The position numbers were made by a program, and so were the translations under genes. The notes beneath the pieces were generated by a model. The model was not told the origin of the DNA. It searched no databases and was given only the letters and a program-made list of their open reading frames with translations. This document shows positions 12,501-25,800 of a DNA stretch of 64,000 nucleotides, piece after piece; within the stretch, counting starts at the first letter, position 1; each line of letters starts with the position of its first letter. The stretch is from Zerene cesonia (lineage: Eukaryota > Arthropoda > Insecta > Lepidoptera > Pieridae). Location: contig NC_052111.1 in assembly GCF_012273895.1 (NCBI RefSeq), positions 6,262,001 to 6,326,000 on the forward strand, given 5' to 3'.

Positions 12501-13275
12501 GTATACCACAGGTATAATATCCATTTATTCTGTATAATAATTATTTATGTACTTTACACTGATTTAAATAATTTGTAGATATTTTTAAGTTCGTATATTA
12601 ACCTTAACCTTAAATCTACCTCTTTGTAAAACTTTGTTCTCATAAACCTTGGCCTAAGACTGGAAAAACAGCTGTTTTAGCGATATGGCCGCCTTTTTGA
12701 GCGATACTGTGTTTTTGTCCTTTTGCATCAGTGCAAATATAAGTGATATTAATTATTAATTTATCATTCATTCATTCAATGATTATCATTTAAAGGGAAT
12801 GGAATATACACACATGGAGAGTCTCATACCGTTGAAGGACGAGGCCGATAATAAAGCCCTCGATGAGCGACGGAACACCGAGTCGTATCGGCTTGTTCTA
12901 GAAGAGAATAAGGAACTCACAGAACAGGTATAAACAGACAATGTTTTATAATAAATTTGTCTCTGTCTATCGGTTTCATGTGCCTAAAAGACACTTCAAA
13001 ATTGCTCATTAATAAATTTAAAACTAAAAATTAAGAATATGAAATAGACCTTTTTGCGTCAACTACGCATCAAATGTCATTTGAAAATGTTAGTGTTATA
13101 GTGTGATTATAGAGGCGTCTCGGCCTCGGCGGCGAGGACTTTTTATTAGCTATCAATTATTTTTATTTTTAATTTGCAGGTAGTCTTGAAGAATAAACAA
13201 TTGAAAGAAGTGATAACAAACCTCAGAACAATCATTTGGGAGATCAATGTTATGTTAACTATGCGGAAGTCCTAA
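9560..13275 (+). CDS. MED30: Mediator of RNA polymerase II transcription subunit 30
   Basis: Seven exons assemble in phase to 280 aa: 9560-9680, 9834-9949, 10692-10755, 11061-11166, 11486-11693, 12796-12927 and 13180-13275 (TAA). Residues 1 to about 110 are a low-complexity Gly/Met/Pro/Gln leader, as in insect MED30. The conserved core then follows in exons 4-7: SLCKFGQETVQDIVSR, KAIQPPNGT, EQLRTIRLLYKRLRLIYDKC, GMEYTHMESLIPLKDE and the C-terminal coiled-coil helix VVLKNKQLKEVITNLRTIIW. These blocks are diagnostic of MED30, a metazoan nuclear subunit of Mediator, the coactivator that links transcription factors to RNA polymerase II. All junctions are GT-AG; the GTGGGC donor after exon 3 is the weakest. 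Start chosen as the first ATG in frame with the leader. A poly(A) signal lies at 13428. Intron 3 holds a Helitron-like fragment (about 10780-10960). Confidence 0.95.
12643..12730 (+). repeat. 3' fragment of a dispersed retroposon in MED30 intron 5
   Basis: The phrase CCTAAGACTGG, then CAGCTGTTTTAGCG and ATGGCCGCCTTTTTG, resembles the tail of a common lepidopteran non-LTR or SINE repeat. Family assignment is from memory of the motif only. Confidence 0.35.
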
Positions 13276-13427
13276 TTGTAGTAGATAATTTAATTATGTA
13301 CATATTATGTTTAATTTATCATTTAAGAAATGCATTGCTAATAATGTCATGTAAATATAGTTTTAATAAGTTTTCGTTCTTTTATTTCATTCTTTTCTTA
13401 GCATTTCATAAACATACTATGGATTCG

Positions 13428-13433
13428 AATAAA
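13428..13433 (+). terminator. Poly(A) signal of MED30
   Basis: AATAAA 153 bases after the MED30 stop codon, on the same strand and with no closer canonical hexamer. It implies a short 3' UTR and leaves about 450 bases before the convergent gene's stop. Confidence 0.5.
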
Positions 13434-13881
13434 AGTCAATTTGTGTTTTGTGAACTTTAGACGTGTTGCGCAATATGATTAAATATGATTTTTATATACT
13501 TACAAACATAATGTAAAGTGGTCAGTGTCTGTTGAAGTTTAAACCATCTACTTATTTGTGTACGCGGTACAAAAACTGTTCTATGAAAATCTCAAGTAAT
13601 CGTCAACGATCATGACGATGATGCTATAATAAAATTACTTATCTGTATGAACTTCTAGGACAAACGATAAAATAGTGTACGACTGCAGTACCTGTTTTTA
13701 TTAATCGGATAAAATAAAACATTACCAAAAATAAATTAAATTTATTCTTGTAATCACAATAGAATACAATATAATCACATAGTGTAGGTATTCAATATAA
13801 TAAATAAATAACAAAAGTTGGCAAGCTCAGCTTTCGTTCAAGCCGTATAACCTAAAGCTAAATAAGTACAAATCTCACAGC

Positions 13882-16800
13882 CTAATGTTCAATCGGTTTG
13901 GGGATGTCGAAGCTCGCTTTTTTCTTTTTTTCTGGCTGGGGCTGGTCTTGTTCTGGCATATCGGGAACCGCTTCTATCTGTTTTCCCGCGCTTCTGCCGG
14001 CAGGCGCGTGGAACGCCTCCGCTAACTCGGGGTTAATATCTTCGAGCGGTGTGTCCCCGTTACGAATGTATACTGGGACGTATCCGGGTACTTCGGGCAG
14101 ATACTGCCATTTGGGACGTGCCTCTGCAAATTAATAACAAATTAGTAACGTTGGTTAGTTTAACAGGGAATAAGCAACATGTTAGTGTTTGGATGATGAA
14201 GATATAGTGGGGAATAAAATGTTTTTCGCAGATTTTTTGAGATATTGCTGAAAAAACATTGCACCACAAAACGATGTCATTTAAAGCTTTCTTAAAGTTT
14301 ACAACGACTTATTTAATTAAAATGAAGGCAAATTTTCCTCTGATGTTTCGAAACCAAAATAGCACAAAATTCTACTAGCAATTTGTATGTTGACTTAATT
14401 AATTAAGTGCTATGCATTACAAAAAAAAAAAACAATTTTGTTAACTCGCTTAAAGTTCAGACATAACAATTTTTTGTAGATTGATCCGATGAGCTTTAAA
14501 TACAAGCGATAATCGCCTTTATTATGTAATTTAAATAGGTATAAAGTTTAGTAAGTCATCTTTTCAATGTTACAGTTATACTATGATGGTAAATACAAGC
14601 AGGACCAGGGACATTTTGAATCATACGAGTCGATTTTGGTTACAACCGATTGTTTCTAAGGAGCAGCTGGCTTGATAGGTTTAATAACCTTTCATGTTTC
14701 AAGGAAATTTAATGCAGTTTTAAGCGGCTGTACTCTGCTCTTTGGCCATAAAATTGTATGAATTTGGACAGACAACGCAGATTGATCCATTGTTTTAGCC
14801 ACATATTTTTTGTGTTTTACATATTTTAGTTCGTGTTTTGTCAGAGCACAAAAGTGTACATAACGCGTTTGATGCTTACAATTTGGTAGGGCGCTTCTTA
14901 CGGTCGGAAAGGTACCCAGGTAGTACTACTAATATAGCATTATGTTATCTGTGGTAGTACCCTTTTGCTTTCAAACATGTATTAAATATGTATGCACTAA
15001 AGCAGACGTAAAATCATATTTCTTCATAATAAAGTAGGTACATCTTTGATTTATACCGATCTCCATACTCCAATTAAACAACACGTATGCAGTATGTTTA
15101 CTTATTCGTTCGCCCCGTCTTCGTCCGGAGTACATATAAAGGCTATGTCACTTAGTGATCAAACTTGTAATGGTAAAGTATAAAAAACTACAAGACCGAC
15201 GTCAAAGATTGAAGTCGGTCTTGTAGTTTTTGTGTGTTTTTTGTGTTAGACATGCATCCACTTATAAATGCATCTTATCACTATGCGATGGAGAATTAAT
15301 TTTTTCGGAGTTTCAAGGCAAGTAAGTAATTCATATGTAATTATATTTTATCAATACGTGGAGTCCCGGAGGTCACGAGACGGGGTTCGGATGCGCACGA
15401 GCATGGATCGTGCATCGTAAATCTGCTAATAGATATTGGATAGGCCACTTGTTTGAACTGCTTTCCTTGTTAGTGTCGGTCGTTCAACTTGCAAATATCA
15501 TTTATCTGTTTCTGAGGTATGTTAAACGCGTATCTGGCAATTGTATTATTGTATAAACCATATGCGATCTTCCTATCTTTAAATATTTAAGTTATTTATG
15601 CTCGTATCAATGGTATAGGCTAATCAAATTAAAAAAATAGAGTAGTGTGATTTTAATTTGGAGGGAGAGGGAACTTCCAAAACCACCCATCTAGCTACAC
15701 GCTGCCAATACAATTGAAAGAATAACTGTTTCCGTTAGCTCTTTAATAAATAAGCTGGTCTATTCCGTCTCGGTTATTACCTTTTCCACAGTTTCATATT
15801 ATTATTTACTATCCACTTGTAGTGTGTGCAAAAAACACATTTTATATAAATATTTAGCGTAAGCCGTTCTGGTTGCCTAATTAAGGCTATAACGTAGGTA
15901 TAGCCTAAATTACCGTTAGTTTAAGAGGCAGCGCTCCTGAAGGTTCGATATAAAATAAAACATTGATGAAGGTATTTTATATATATGGAAGCTTTGTGCT
16001 AATTTTATGATACACCATCAATTATTCAGCTGGGCTAAATCACTGGTATTAACTCTACGAAATAATGGACGATAGACATAGAGCAATGACCGAATCCAAA
16101 CACTACGTCGCGTTCGACTCCCATCTCAAGTTCCACTTATCACCTGCCTATCATTTCCAACAACAATGAGAAACATTATTAAACCATCTCGTCGAATAGG
16201 CATGCAGTTTTGACATATAAGTGCATTGTGGGTAGAGCTATTTTCGCGTGTTTCTGATATGATGATTTGTAAGCGTATTTGGTTGCCTGTACAGTGTTAA
16301 ATCAAGTTAAATTTACGCAGCGACTTGACTTTCGCCTAACGGTGCAGCATAAGATGTTTTTGCTTCTCAAAACGCTAACTGTATCCGCCTTATTGCTTAT
16401 ACGATTTTAGTATTATTATTGCTTATAGGAAACTACATCCATGTACGATCGTAAGTTTTAATACATATTTGTATGTGAGATTAAATCACGTGTGCTTTTC
16501 TTGTTTAGATTTGCAACGGTCAGAAAAATTCTATTGGACAGACGATTAATTGATTTAAAACAGTTACAGTACAGTATTTGTGTCTCTATTTTTGCTTCTA
16601 ATATTTGACGATATCTTTAGCTATTTTCATTGGCATAAATTTAAATAATAAAAAAATTGTAAAGTAAAATGCAGTTAACTTTGTAACGAAAAACTGGTAT
16701 TTAGAAAAAAAACTTTATTAGTTTAGATTTTAACTTATTCCTTTAGTCTATTAGAAAAATGTCGTAACAAATAACGTCTAAATTTCGAAGTAGTAGACAT

Positions 16801-19800
16801 TGGAAATAAAACTATTTCTGAGACTCTTAATTCATATATAGCTAGGTACCTGAATATATTCGACCTACTATTGTGTTGCAATTGGAAGTTGGCCGCATTT
16901 CTATTCTGTAATCAATCAAAATATAGCCTCAGGAAATTGTGTTGATCTTACTTTCTCATTACCTTTCTACAAAATGTATAAATTTAATTGAAAAGCTGTT
17001 TTGTTTTTATTATATAACTTAAGGAAATCTAGAATATTCTTTAGACAATTTATTAACTATGTTAATTTCATTGAAGAACTTTTAACATTAAAGGAAAGGT
17101 ACATACTCCCACCGGAAGGAAGAAGATAATGCGATCGGTGAATGGATTTTTCCTTATTTAGCAATGTATGCATTATAAGGAAAAAATTAAAATATCGAGG
17201 CGTTTGCTCAAAGTATTGCTATTTGAATTGATCGTTTTTATTTTTAATAATAACAAATAAAACGTAGAAAACGATAATGAACAAGTTTTCAATATACCCA
17301 AAATATTCGCATCATGGATGTACTATCGATTCTTTGTACATTATCATCATATTTTATTACTTTATAATTTCTGTACTAGAAAGTATACATAAGAAATGAT
17401 TTGTATAAATTATATAAAATTTCTCATTTTTCGTAGAGACTTGCAAAGGAAATACTACAAAAAGGGAGATATTTTTTTAATATAAAAGGGCTGAAATGAT
17501 ATTACCTAAATACATGCTGCTTAGTATAGCATGCTTAAAGACGTAGATTACACAGAAAGTAGGTCAGTGAGGTTAAGAGTCGGTCTAGATTTCTTATCTA
17601 AATAAGTCTAAACAAGTAAGTTCTTACGAGCAAATAGACAAGCTGTTGACGTATCATTCACATATGCATAAAACTGGTAATACCTAGTTATTAAAAGGAC
17701 CGTTATGCTTATGATATTCATTCTAAATAAGGGTACACAAAACTCACATTGGCTGTTGAAACCGCACTAAGAAAGTTACCTTTTTATCTTTCTTGATTAA
17801 GAGAGAATTGGACTTAGAAGTAATTAATATACACTAATATAATAAAGTTTGTGAATTTGCGAGTTTATGACGTTGGTGGTAATCTCTGGATCTGTTGAAC
17901 CGATCTTAAAAATTCTTTTACCACTAGAAAACCACGTTACCTGTGAGTGTCATAGGCTATATTTTATTTTTATGTGTAATGAAGAGAGAGTCGAGAGACT
18001 TTTTATAAATTTTCCATAAACATGATATTAAATAAGTATGATCGATTTGGCGTAACATATTAAAACAAATATTCGTCATTCGCATGATTAATAATGAGAT
18101 CATCGTGCTTCTCAGACATTTATTTTAAGAAATACCAATACCCATTTCAAACGTTTTTTAGGCACCTAGCACGGCCAAAGGCAAAAAAACGACAACGATC
18201 ATGTCGGCTGATCCATTTGTAATTGCCTACAAAATATAATATCGCAAAATTGCATTACATTACTGTAAATATCAGTAGTAGTAAAATTAGGTTGGGACTT
18301 AAGGTAGCAATGGATGTTAACAACGCAATTTTATACTCAAAGAACTTGGTCAAAATTGGAATTTTATAATAATGCAAAAACAAACATGATCAACCTGTTC
18401 CAAGTCGGGTTACACACCACTGGACAGGGCGATGACTCTTTTGCCATCTTTTTCACTTAATAATGTAATTATATCTAAGGTATAAAGGATTGTTGGGATA
18501 TTCGACTATGTAAAAGTTAGCTCGAGTTTTTAATGTTATTGTTTGAATATTCCTACATTATTCCTCAAAGTGAGTAAAATGAATTGCTGCTTTAAATGAG
18601 TATGGTTATATGAGAATAAAATGTAAAGTTGAACTACTTGAAAAAATTTAGATATCTACATAAAATATACTTTTAACATTTACGATTTCATACAAATTGG
18701 TACGTACCTATCCTTATATAATGCGTTTAAAGAACATTCTTTCTACATGATGAACTTTTAGAATGAAAGAATTGAAAAGGATTTAAGAATGATCTAATCA
18801 GCTTTTAATTTTTTACAATAGCTTTACAAACCGACGTAAGGCTTACCACAGTTATCCTTGAGATGCCTCGACCAATTAAGCGAATTTAACGAACACAATT
18901 AAATTTAACAGTCCAAATATCACGCCATTTACCGCCAATTTTGAATAGGCTTTAATTGATTACATATATATTTTATAGTCTGTAAAAAAGATCCTATCTT
19001 AAACACGACTACGGAAGATTCATCACGTTTATAAAACATGCATTGTCGTGACTCAAAAAATGATTTAGTATGTTCAATCTATAATTATAATGTATCATCG
19101 TATTGTTTTTGTTTTTGTAGATACTATAAGAATGTGACCCTTTGTTTGCGACGCGCTAGGCTTGTGATTTTTGCGTACCTACTGATAATTTAAATTTATA
19201 CATTGTACTTTTATATCTCGATGGAATTTCCTTTTAGGGTTTTAGATTTCCAACATAAAAAAACAGTAAAATTTTTTTATATCTATGGGCAGCCGAGCTG
19301 GTTCATCTGATGGTAAGCGCTCACCACCGCCCATGAACATTCGCAGAGGTAGTAGAGGTAAGGGATAAGGAAAGGATTCATGACAGGAATAAAGGCATGT
19401 ACAGGGAAGGGTGGGGAAAGGATACAGGATTCCAAAAATACCTTATTAATACTCATTAGAATCAAATCGTAATTGAATAAAATAATAATAAATCAATAAA
19501 AAGCCTAGGTAAGGCAGGATAGAGGCAGCTAATCACCTACTTGTCCTTAAAAAACGTGGCGAAACAGAGGTACAATACATCTGTCCCATATCCCACAAGA
19601 GGACATGGGACTTCAATTAACATTTTTATTATCCTATTGCAATTGACAATATTATATAAACATACATCTCTTATATAAAGGGAGCATGGTCATGACAGTA
19701 CATTTAATAAGCAATATTTATAAGTAGTAATAAGTAAGTAAAAAATGTAGTTAAAAGCTCCAGCAGGAAACTTTAGGAGTAAGTGATGGATCAGTAGGTA

Positions 19801-20256
19801 TAAGATATATTACTTTACAATAGTAGAATATAAACATAGTTATGCTTCGATTAAATTTTAGGAAAAGTTTTGCTTTATTTGTTTAATTCGTAAAAATATA
19901 TGTAATATATATAACATTTTTTGGTATGACATTTATTGTTATAACTTTTGTTATGATTTAAGCAATTAATAATTAAACACAAAGAATAATCAAATTATTG
20001 CTCATTAATTATAGGGCTCTACAAAACAAAATGTACCTAATGATAAGTCACTAAGTATAAATTTATCCTCTTTTCGTGGCTCTATGTTTAATATTTCTAG
20101 TATTAAATAAAATAGAAATCTATTTTACTCTCTAAATATTTAAATAAACATAACGGAATAGTAATTGAAATAACGATAGTTATTTTTCTAATAAAAAAAA
20201 TTCTTACCCGTTACCACTAAATACAATGCACACACAATTACAATCGATTTATACAT
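13882..20256 (-). CDS. Small secreted protein, unknown function
   Basis: Two exons on the minus strand: exon 1 at 20256-20208 (16 codons plus one base, donor GTAAGA) and exon 2 at 14123-13882 (acceptor TTTGCAG, stop TAG), joined in phase 1 into 96 aa. Exon 1 is a signal peptide (MYKSIVIVCALYLVVTEA). The mature protein begins RPKWQYLPEVPGYVPVYIRN and continues GDTPLEDINPELAEAFHAP. It then turns Pro/Gln/Glu-rich with a KKKKAS patch and ends PKPIEH. It has no cysteine in the mature part and no domain I know. The next AG two bases on would shift the frame and stop early, so the acceptor is fixed. Third positions in exon 2 are GC-rich, supporting real coding. AATAAA lies at 13746-13741. The first intron is about 6.1 kb. 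Confidence 0.75.
15183..15231. repeat. Perfect 18-bp inverted repeat (hairpin)
   Basis: AAAAACTACAAGACCGAC at 15183-15200 and its exact reverse complement at 15214-15231 are separated by 13 bases. It lies in the long intron. The CCGAC/GTCGG core is shared with a dispersed repeat (about 3755-3770), which suggests a transposon-derived hairpin rather than a gene. Confidence 0.8.
17832..17975 (+). mobile_element. Helitron-like fragment, third family
   Basis: Begins ACACTAATATAATAAAGTTT, followed by GGTAATCTCTGGATCTGTTG and GTGTCATAGGCTATATTTTA, phrases of a common lepidopteran non-autonomous element. The 3' CTAG end is lost. Confidence 0.45.
19283..19440 (-). mobile_element. Non-LTR/SINE-type repeat, copy B
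   Basis: Contains GGCAGCCGAGCTGG, TGATGGTAAGCGCTCACCAC and CGCCCATGAACATTCGCAG, the same tail module as copies at 6612 and 24004. The GC-rich 5' module is missing. Confidence 0.6.
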
Positions 20257-22494
20257 TATTAATGTTTAGTGATAAAAAAATATTTAATAGATATGCGCCC
20301 GTGGGCCTTGGTAGCAAACGTACGAGTGATGCGCTCGCGCAAGGGACCGGAATAAAAACATCCAAGCGTTTCAGACCCCTAACAGAAACATATAAAGCTA
20401 GCCTTCTTGCTGTATTAGCAATGTTCTGTTTTTATTGCCTAGACAGTTGCATTTATGTTAAGGTATTTTTGATTTCGGTAAATGTTTGATTCTGGTATAA
20501 TCTGCTATTTATACTTTATGCATAATTGTTGAACTTTTACACGCATCCTAACATAATTCAAAATATCTCGGTGAAAACCTCTTTGCCAAACTTGTAGCAA
20601 CTACGCTGGGAACTGATGGTATACAATTGTTTTTCTGTATTTTTTTCTAATACCGAATGGGGTAAGCATTGCAAAGAAAAGTTAATTAAATTATAAGGAA
20701 TTTCAGAAAAATGTGCGCAGTAGTGTCTAGGTGTAGTTTATCGTATAAATCTTGTATCGTAAATAAGACCAAAATGGGCAAATATCATCAGTAGCCCAAG
20801 ACAACTTTTTGTCATGTATTGAATGTACAAGATGAAAGTTTCATAAATCATTTCAATTGAAACGTACAATCGGTGAAAGGGGACTTTAGTGATTTTCTCT
20901 GTGTGAAATAATTTATTGCAACTACCTTATGCGAAAGCTCAGTAAGACCTTAACACGCTTGTTGTTTTTACTATTTGATTACCAATTCACACTTCTAAGT
21001 TATGTTTGTGCTAATGCGAATACCAGTTAAATTAAATATTATGTACATGTTGTTTGTGTCTGTTCGGATAGTACTTACTACATACGAATTTTCGATATCT
21101 AGCGTGACAAAACATCATGTGAAACGGCTCATTCAAACGCTGGTATTTTTGTTCGTGAAATCGAGGCTTAATTAGGAAAATATGATAAAAAAGATACGAT
21201 TTTTTCAATACAGAAATCAACTGTTTTTATGATTTGTAACGATTTGCAAATTTGAAATGAACTACATATTTTGATGAATCACCTATCGGGTTGCGTGGTC
21301 AAAGCACAACCGTAAGAGATGGATAGTGGATTTAGAAGCGTAAATCTTTGATAAAGCTTAAAGGTTTAATGAAATTTGTTCTTTGGGTAAAGCTTTTTTT
21401 TGCATCTGGAATGTGGACTAGCACAGTTAATATAATACTATACTGGTCGCAGATGTCAGTTTCAGCTAGAATGTGATATCTTAGCAAAGCCAATAATGTT
21501 TTAATTGGAGATAAAGCTTAATTGGTAATAATTTACAAAATCAATGGAATGGTTTTTGAATTTATCCATAAAAAGACACAATCAATCAAAATTTCACAAA
21601 CAATCCAAATTTGACATTTTCAAAAATATCTCATTAGTCTGTTTGAATAAGAAACTGAAACTGACACTGAAAATAAATATAAAACAGTTTTATAGTTCAA
21701 CAAGTATATCAACATTCTAGTCCATGAATACGAAAATCTACGTAACTTCTTAATGTAGATTTTTCTAAGTCTAGTTTTAAAATAGGCAACAATAAAGGGC
21801 TCTCCAGACTAGATTAATGGCAAGGCTGAGTGCATCGAACCCTAGATGTGAATGACCGCAGTTATGCGCTAGCAATTCTCGATATAAATAACAAAAATAA
21901 ATTAGGTTTTTTTGTGACCTTAAAGATGAGCTAATTACGTACAACGCAATTGTAGGTCTGTGGTTGTTAGTTTTATTTCATTCAATTGTATCATTTCGTA
22001 AACATCTAAACATGAAGTGATGAAGTTTTTATATAACGACAAAATTTTGTATGGTAAGCTTTATGGCGCAAAGTGTAGCGAAGTGTGGGATAAAAAGCAA
22101 TGTCCTAAAGATTGTTCATTATTTAAGTAATAACGATTTAAGCGGTAATAAAATAAGATATGATGTATTCAATATTTTCTTTTATTGACATCAATATAAA
22201 GTTTCTCTTCGTTAATTCAAAGATAGAACATCCATTACGTGTCTAGCAATATTTTAAATAAAGCGGTAAGGCGTGTATGTGTGTGTGCGTATGGTTAATT
22301 ACCTTTACTGTTGTGCGCTTCTAAAATACCAATAACATATTCGTGTGTTCGTTACGTGGCATATAATTCACGTGAAGGTACAACCATTTTAATTGCCTCT
22401 TGTGTCTCCAAAAGAATCGTACTAGGTTGGACCTGTATAATGAATAATCGCAGACGACAATACTGTGATTATGTATAAATTTCTGTATTTCGTT

Positions 22495-22740
22495 CGGTGA
22501 GTAGGGGAGTAGGAAGTCTTTATCATTTTCCTTACGCCTTTTAGTCCTTTCCTTTATTTCCGTTAATCCTTTCTTTATCCCTTACTCGCCAAAGTTGCCA
22601 ATCCATTTGTAGCTGTGTAAAACCACTGCTAATGTTCATGGGCGGCAGTTCCGCACTGGAACTGCGGACCTTCAGGTGACTCTCCAGCTCCATTACCAAC
22701 GCTAACCATTACCCTCACATAAACAAAAACAAAAAGTACA
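22495..22740 (+). mobile_element. Non-LTR/SINE-type repeat, copy C (diverged)
   Basis: Opposite orientation to the other copies nearby. It shows GTAGGGGAGTAGGA, CGTTAATCCTTTCTTTATCC and ATGTTCATGGGCGGC in the order expected for the reverse complement of copies A, B and D, with many substitutions. Confidence 0.5.
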
Positions 22741-24003
22741 AGTATGAATTCAATGATATGATATTGTGATTATAGAGATATTAAATCATCTTACAGAAAT
22801 TACGGACCGTAGGTTGTTTTTTCTTGAGTCAAACGAACCCACGAATATGATCTATCGATTTTAACGTTGAGTTATTGTTTTATATTCTCTTCGAGATAAA
22901 TTTCAAACAATTTATATCATCAGAATTTTAATATAAATGAATCGTGATTTACTTATTCAAGAAGTAACATCATCATTCACATCATCGACATTTTTATAAC
23001 TATGCTAAGGTAAATATGAGTTTTATAATATAGATTTATAGTAGGTGTGTATTATACTGGTATTGCAGGAAATATTTCTTTAAATAGAGTGACTTATTGA
23101 CTTGAACTTGACCATAGCAATTATTTATTATAATTGGTTGATGAATTATCACTACATAGTATAAAGCAAAGTAGCTTCCCGTGTTTGTCCCTATGTTCGT
23201 ACAACGGATTTTGGTGGGATTTTTTTAACAATCAATATATATAAAAAAAAAACAAAATTTAAATGAAAACTTAACGCACCAAGCAGAAGCATGGGCGTAG
23301 CCAGAAAGAGGGCTTTAGAAGTTTTTTTTTTTAATATTTTTTACTATTACACATAAAGGTTATTTTATGCACTTTAAGTCGTTTTACTTTTATGAACCCA
23401 CACCGAAACAAAAATCTAACAATGCTCGTGAATAGACGAGATTAAACATATATATTATAATTACATAGTGTAATTTTTTAACAAGCAAACTTTATAATTG
23501 TATCTAAGGGTGTATTCTTCATTTTAAATTAAATTTGTCGTTTAAATTTAATCGCCTGTTATAGAGATAAAGCAAAATGTTAGGTTCGTAAAAATTTCCT
23601 GCACAGTTCTTATCAGAAGGTTACTTTACGTCGAAAAATTGTTGTGCAAACGTATGAATAGTCTTTTAAAAATAAAGGAATTTATCACAATTTTAACGTA
23701 TTTTAATTCAATTTCCGATCTAGTATTAACGCTCTCTGAATTGCTCAGTGATAAACAGACTCGTCTGTTGACAAGGCTTAATTTTTTTGTCATGGGACTA
23801 TTCTTTGATGTTACACAATTAGCAAGATCATCAGGCCTCTCTAAAACCAACACGATAATATATTCGTCTGCAACTTTATCACCATTACCTACTTAATATT
23901 ATAGAAGTAAATTATTGTAAAAACGAATACAATAAGACTGCGGCCTCTATGAATGCTTCGCTTATATATTTGTAAAAGTGCAGTTAGTTCATTTACTCAC
24001 ATC

Positions 24004-24345
24004 GTATTTTTTTTTTTTTTTTTTTTTATGTCAGCGGGCAGCTGAGCTGGTGGTTCGACTGATGGTAAGTGATCACCACCGCCCATAAAAATTCGCAATG
24101 GTAGTACCTCTGTGAATACGCTGCCCGCTTTTATGGGGTAAGGGAAAAGGAAAGGATTAACGACTGGAAAGAAGAAATGGACTAGGACGGGTGAGGAAAA
24201 GGAAACGGGCCTCCGGCTCCCCCACTCACCGTACGAAACACAGTGGCATGCCACTATTTCACGCCGGTTTTCTGTGGGGGTGTGGTACTTCCCCGGTGCG
24301 AGCTGGCCCAATTCGTGCCGAAGCGTGCTCGACTCCCACAATATC
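24004..24345 (-). mobile_element. Non-LTR/SINE-type repeat, copy D, best preserved
   Basis: A run of about 18 T at 24007-24027 on plus is the poly(A) tail, so sense is minus. The tail module (TGATGGTAAGTGATCACCAC) and the GC-rich module (GGGCCTCCGGCTCCCCCACT ... TTCGTGCCGAAGCGTGCTCG) are both present. It is the reference copy for A, B, C, E and F. Confidence 0.7.
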
Positions 24346-25705
24346 CCTCGTATTCCCGCAGCTTTTATTAAAATATGCAATTAGTTGATTTCCCGGTCTC
24401 GTTCAGTCTTCCGTCCCATCGGAATGCATTATAGTCTTTGCTATTATTCCTTTCCATAGTTAGCTAGTCCATTGAGATTGTGAAGTTTTGAGAAGGTCTC
24501 TTCGAATTCACTGTTTATAAATAATATAATTATTATTTAAAATCACGAAGGAAAAAATGAATCAATGAATGAATGAATATTTCGTTCATTACGCATTTCA
24601 TACGTTTAATTATTAACATATATTTAAAATTGTAACAAACCAATTATTAGATACTTAAAAGATTAAGGCACAAACATTTTCATAAGCATATTATTAATAG
24701 CATGTAGAATTTAATTTTCTTTTTTTTACGATATTCTATAAATTCAAAAATGGGACCCAATAACAATAATTTAAAAACACATGAATTGGTTAAGAATAAG
24801 ATAAATGTGTGTATCATACGTGCTCGTAAATCATAACTTCCATAAAAAAGGCTGTAATATCCAATAGTTATTTTGTTTGTTAACCAGTTTTTTATTATTT
24901 TAATTGACCTTTATGGAATTACCGCCTTTTTATAACACGCATTACATAACCGTCGTGAGAGGATGTTCGCAGAATATCATTGATAATGATTATTTTCCTA
25001 TAACAGCTACAAAAAGTAGGTACAACTTGCGGTTTTTACGGCTATCGATTACATTATATCCGGGTTTTTTCTCATATTATGATACAATGCAGTTAAATCT
25101 GAATAATATTGGAAATTGGATTTGTACTGCTTTCATTAAATATGTTTCTTTCAATTTGTCCTTGAATTTTAAATTACAATATAGAATTTGTCATGCAAGT
25201 TTATAAAAAAAAAATCGAAAAGTGTAAGAAAAATCAGTTTTTAATTGTCAGTAGTGAGGATACACAACATATAATATTAATAATTTGTAAATAGCGGAAA
25301 ATACTAGTTAGGTATCGTTTAAAAGTTATGTTAATTTGGATCAATGATCAATTCATTTTTTAAATTGAGACTCTTTACGATTATTTATTTATTTTTATTT
25401 CTAAAGAAAAATAAAGCAAGTGTAAGTAGAGTCTATATAAAAGCAAAAAAAAACATTATTTCTTGTTCAATTAGTTTGTTTATTACGCGTGTTGCAAAAA
25501 ATCAAACCGAAGCAAGCTAAGACAATAACACTATGATTACGCTATACTTTTAATATGCAACAAACACGCTTCATAAATAATTTACTTATTCAGATCAAGA
25601 CAAGATAAGTGTTTAGCAAATAGTTGTACGATGCGTTTGATGTCATTATTGGCAAGAACTCAAGAGAACATGTATGCATGTCCCTATCTATCATATAATC
25701 CTTAC

Positions 25706-25800
25706 TAATACTATAAATACGAAAGTTACTATATCTGTCTGCCTCTTCTTCATGACTAAATTACTGAACTGATTTGGATGAAATTTGGTAAAGAGAGAAT
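25706..25800 (+). mobile_element. Helitron-like 5' fragment
   Basis: TACTAATACTATAAATACGAAAG and GAACTGATTTGGATGAAATTTGG correspond to the 5' half of LEP1-like elements. No 3' end was found. Confidence 0.4.

Larger units (their letters stand above)
14124..20207 (-). other. Long intron of the small secreted-protein gene
   Basis: About 6.1 kb with no internal exon I can support. It holds a perfect hairpin (15183-15231), a Helitron-like fragment (17832) and a retroposon copy (19283). The remainder is AT-rich unique-looking sequence. Confidence 0.5.

Noticed and set aside
15183..15231. MicroRNA precursor
   Set aside because: The stem is only 18 bp and perfectly paired, and it shares sequence with dispersed repeats; it does not look like an animal pre-miRNA.
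6522..24380. Recurring peptide phrase (V/M-NPFLIPF/Y) in frames at 6522, 19283 and 23997
   Set aside because: It comes from the shared dispersed retroposon sequence, not from a conserved gene.
24904..25206. 100-aa open frame on plus
   Set aside because: Composition follows the AT-rich background and nothing around it looks like a gene.
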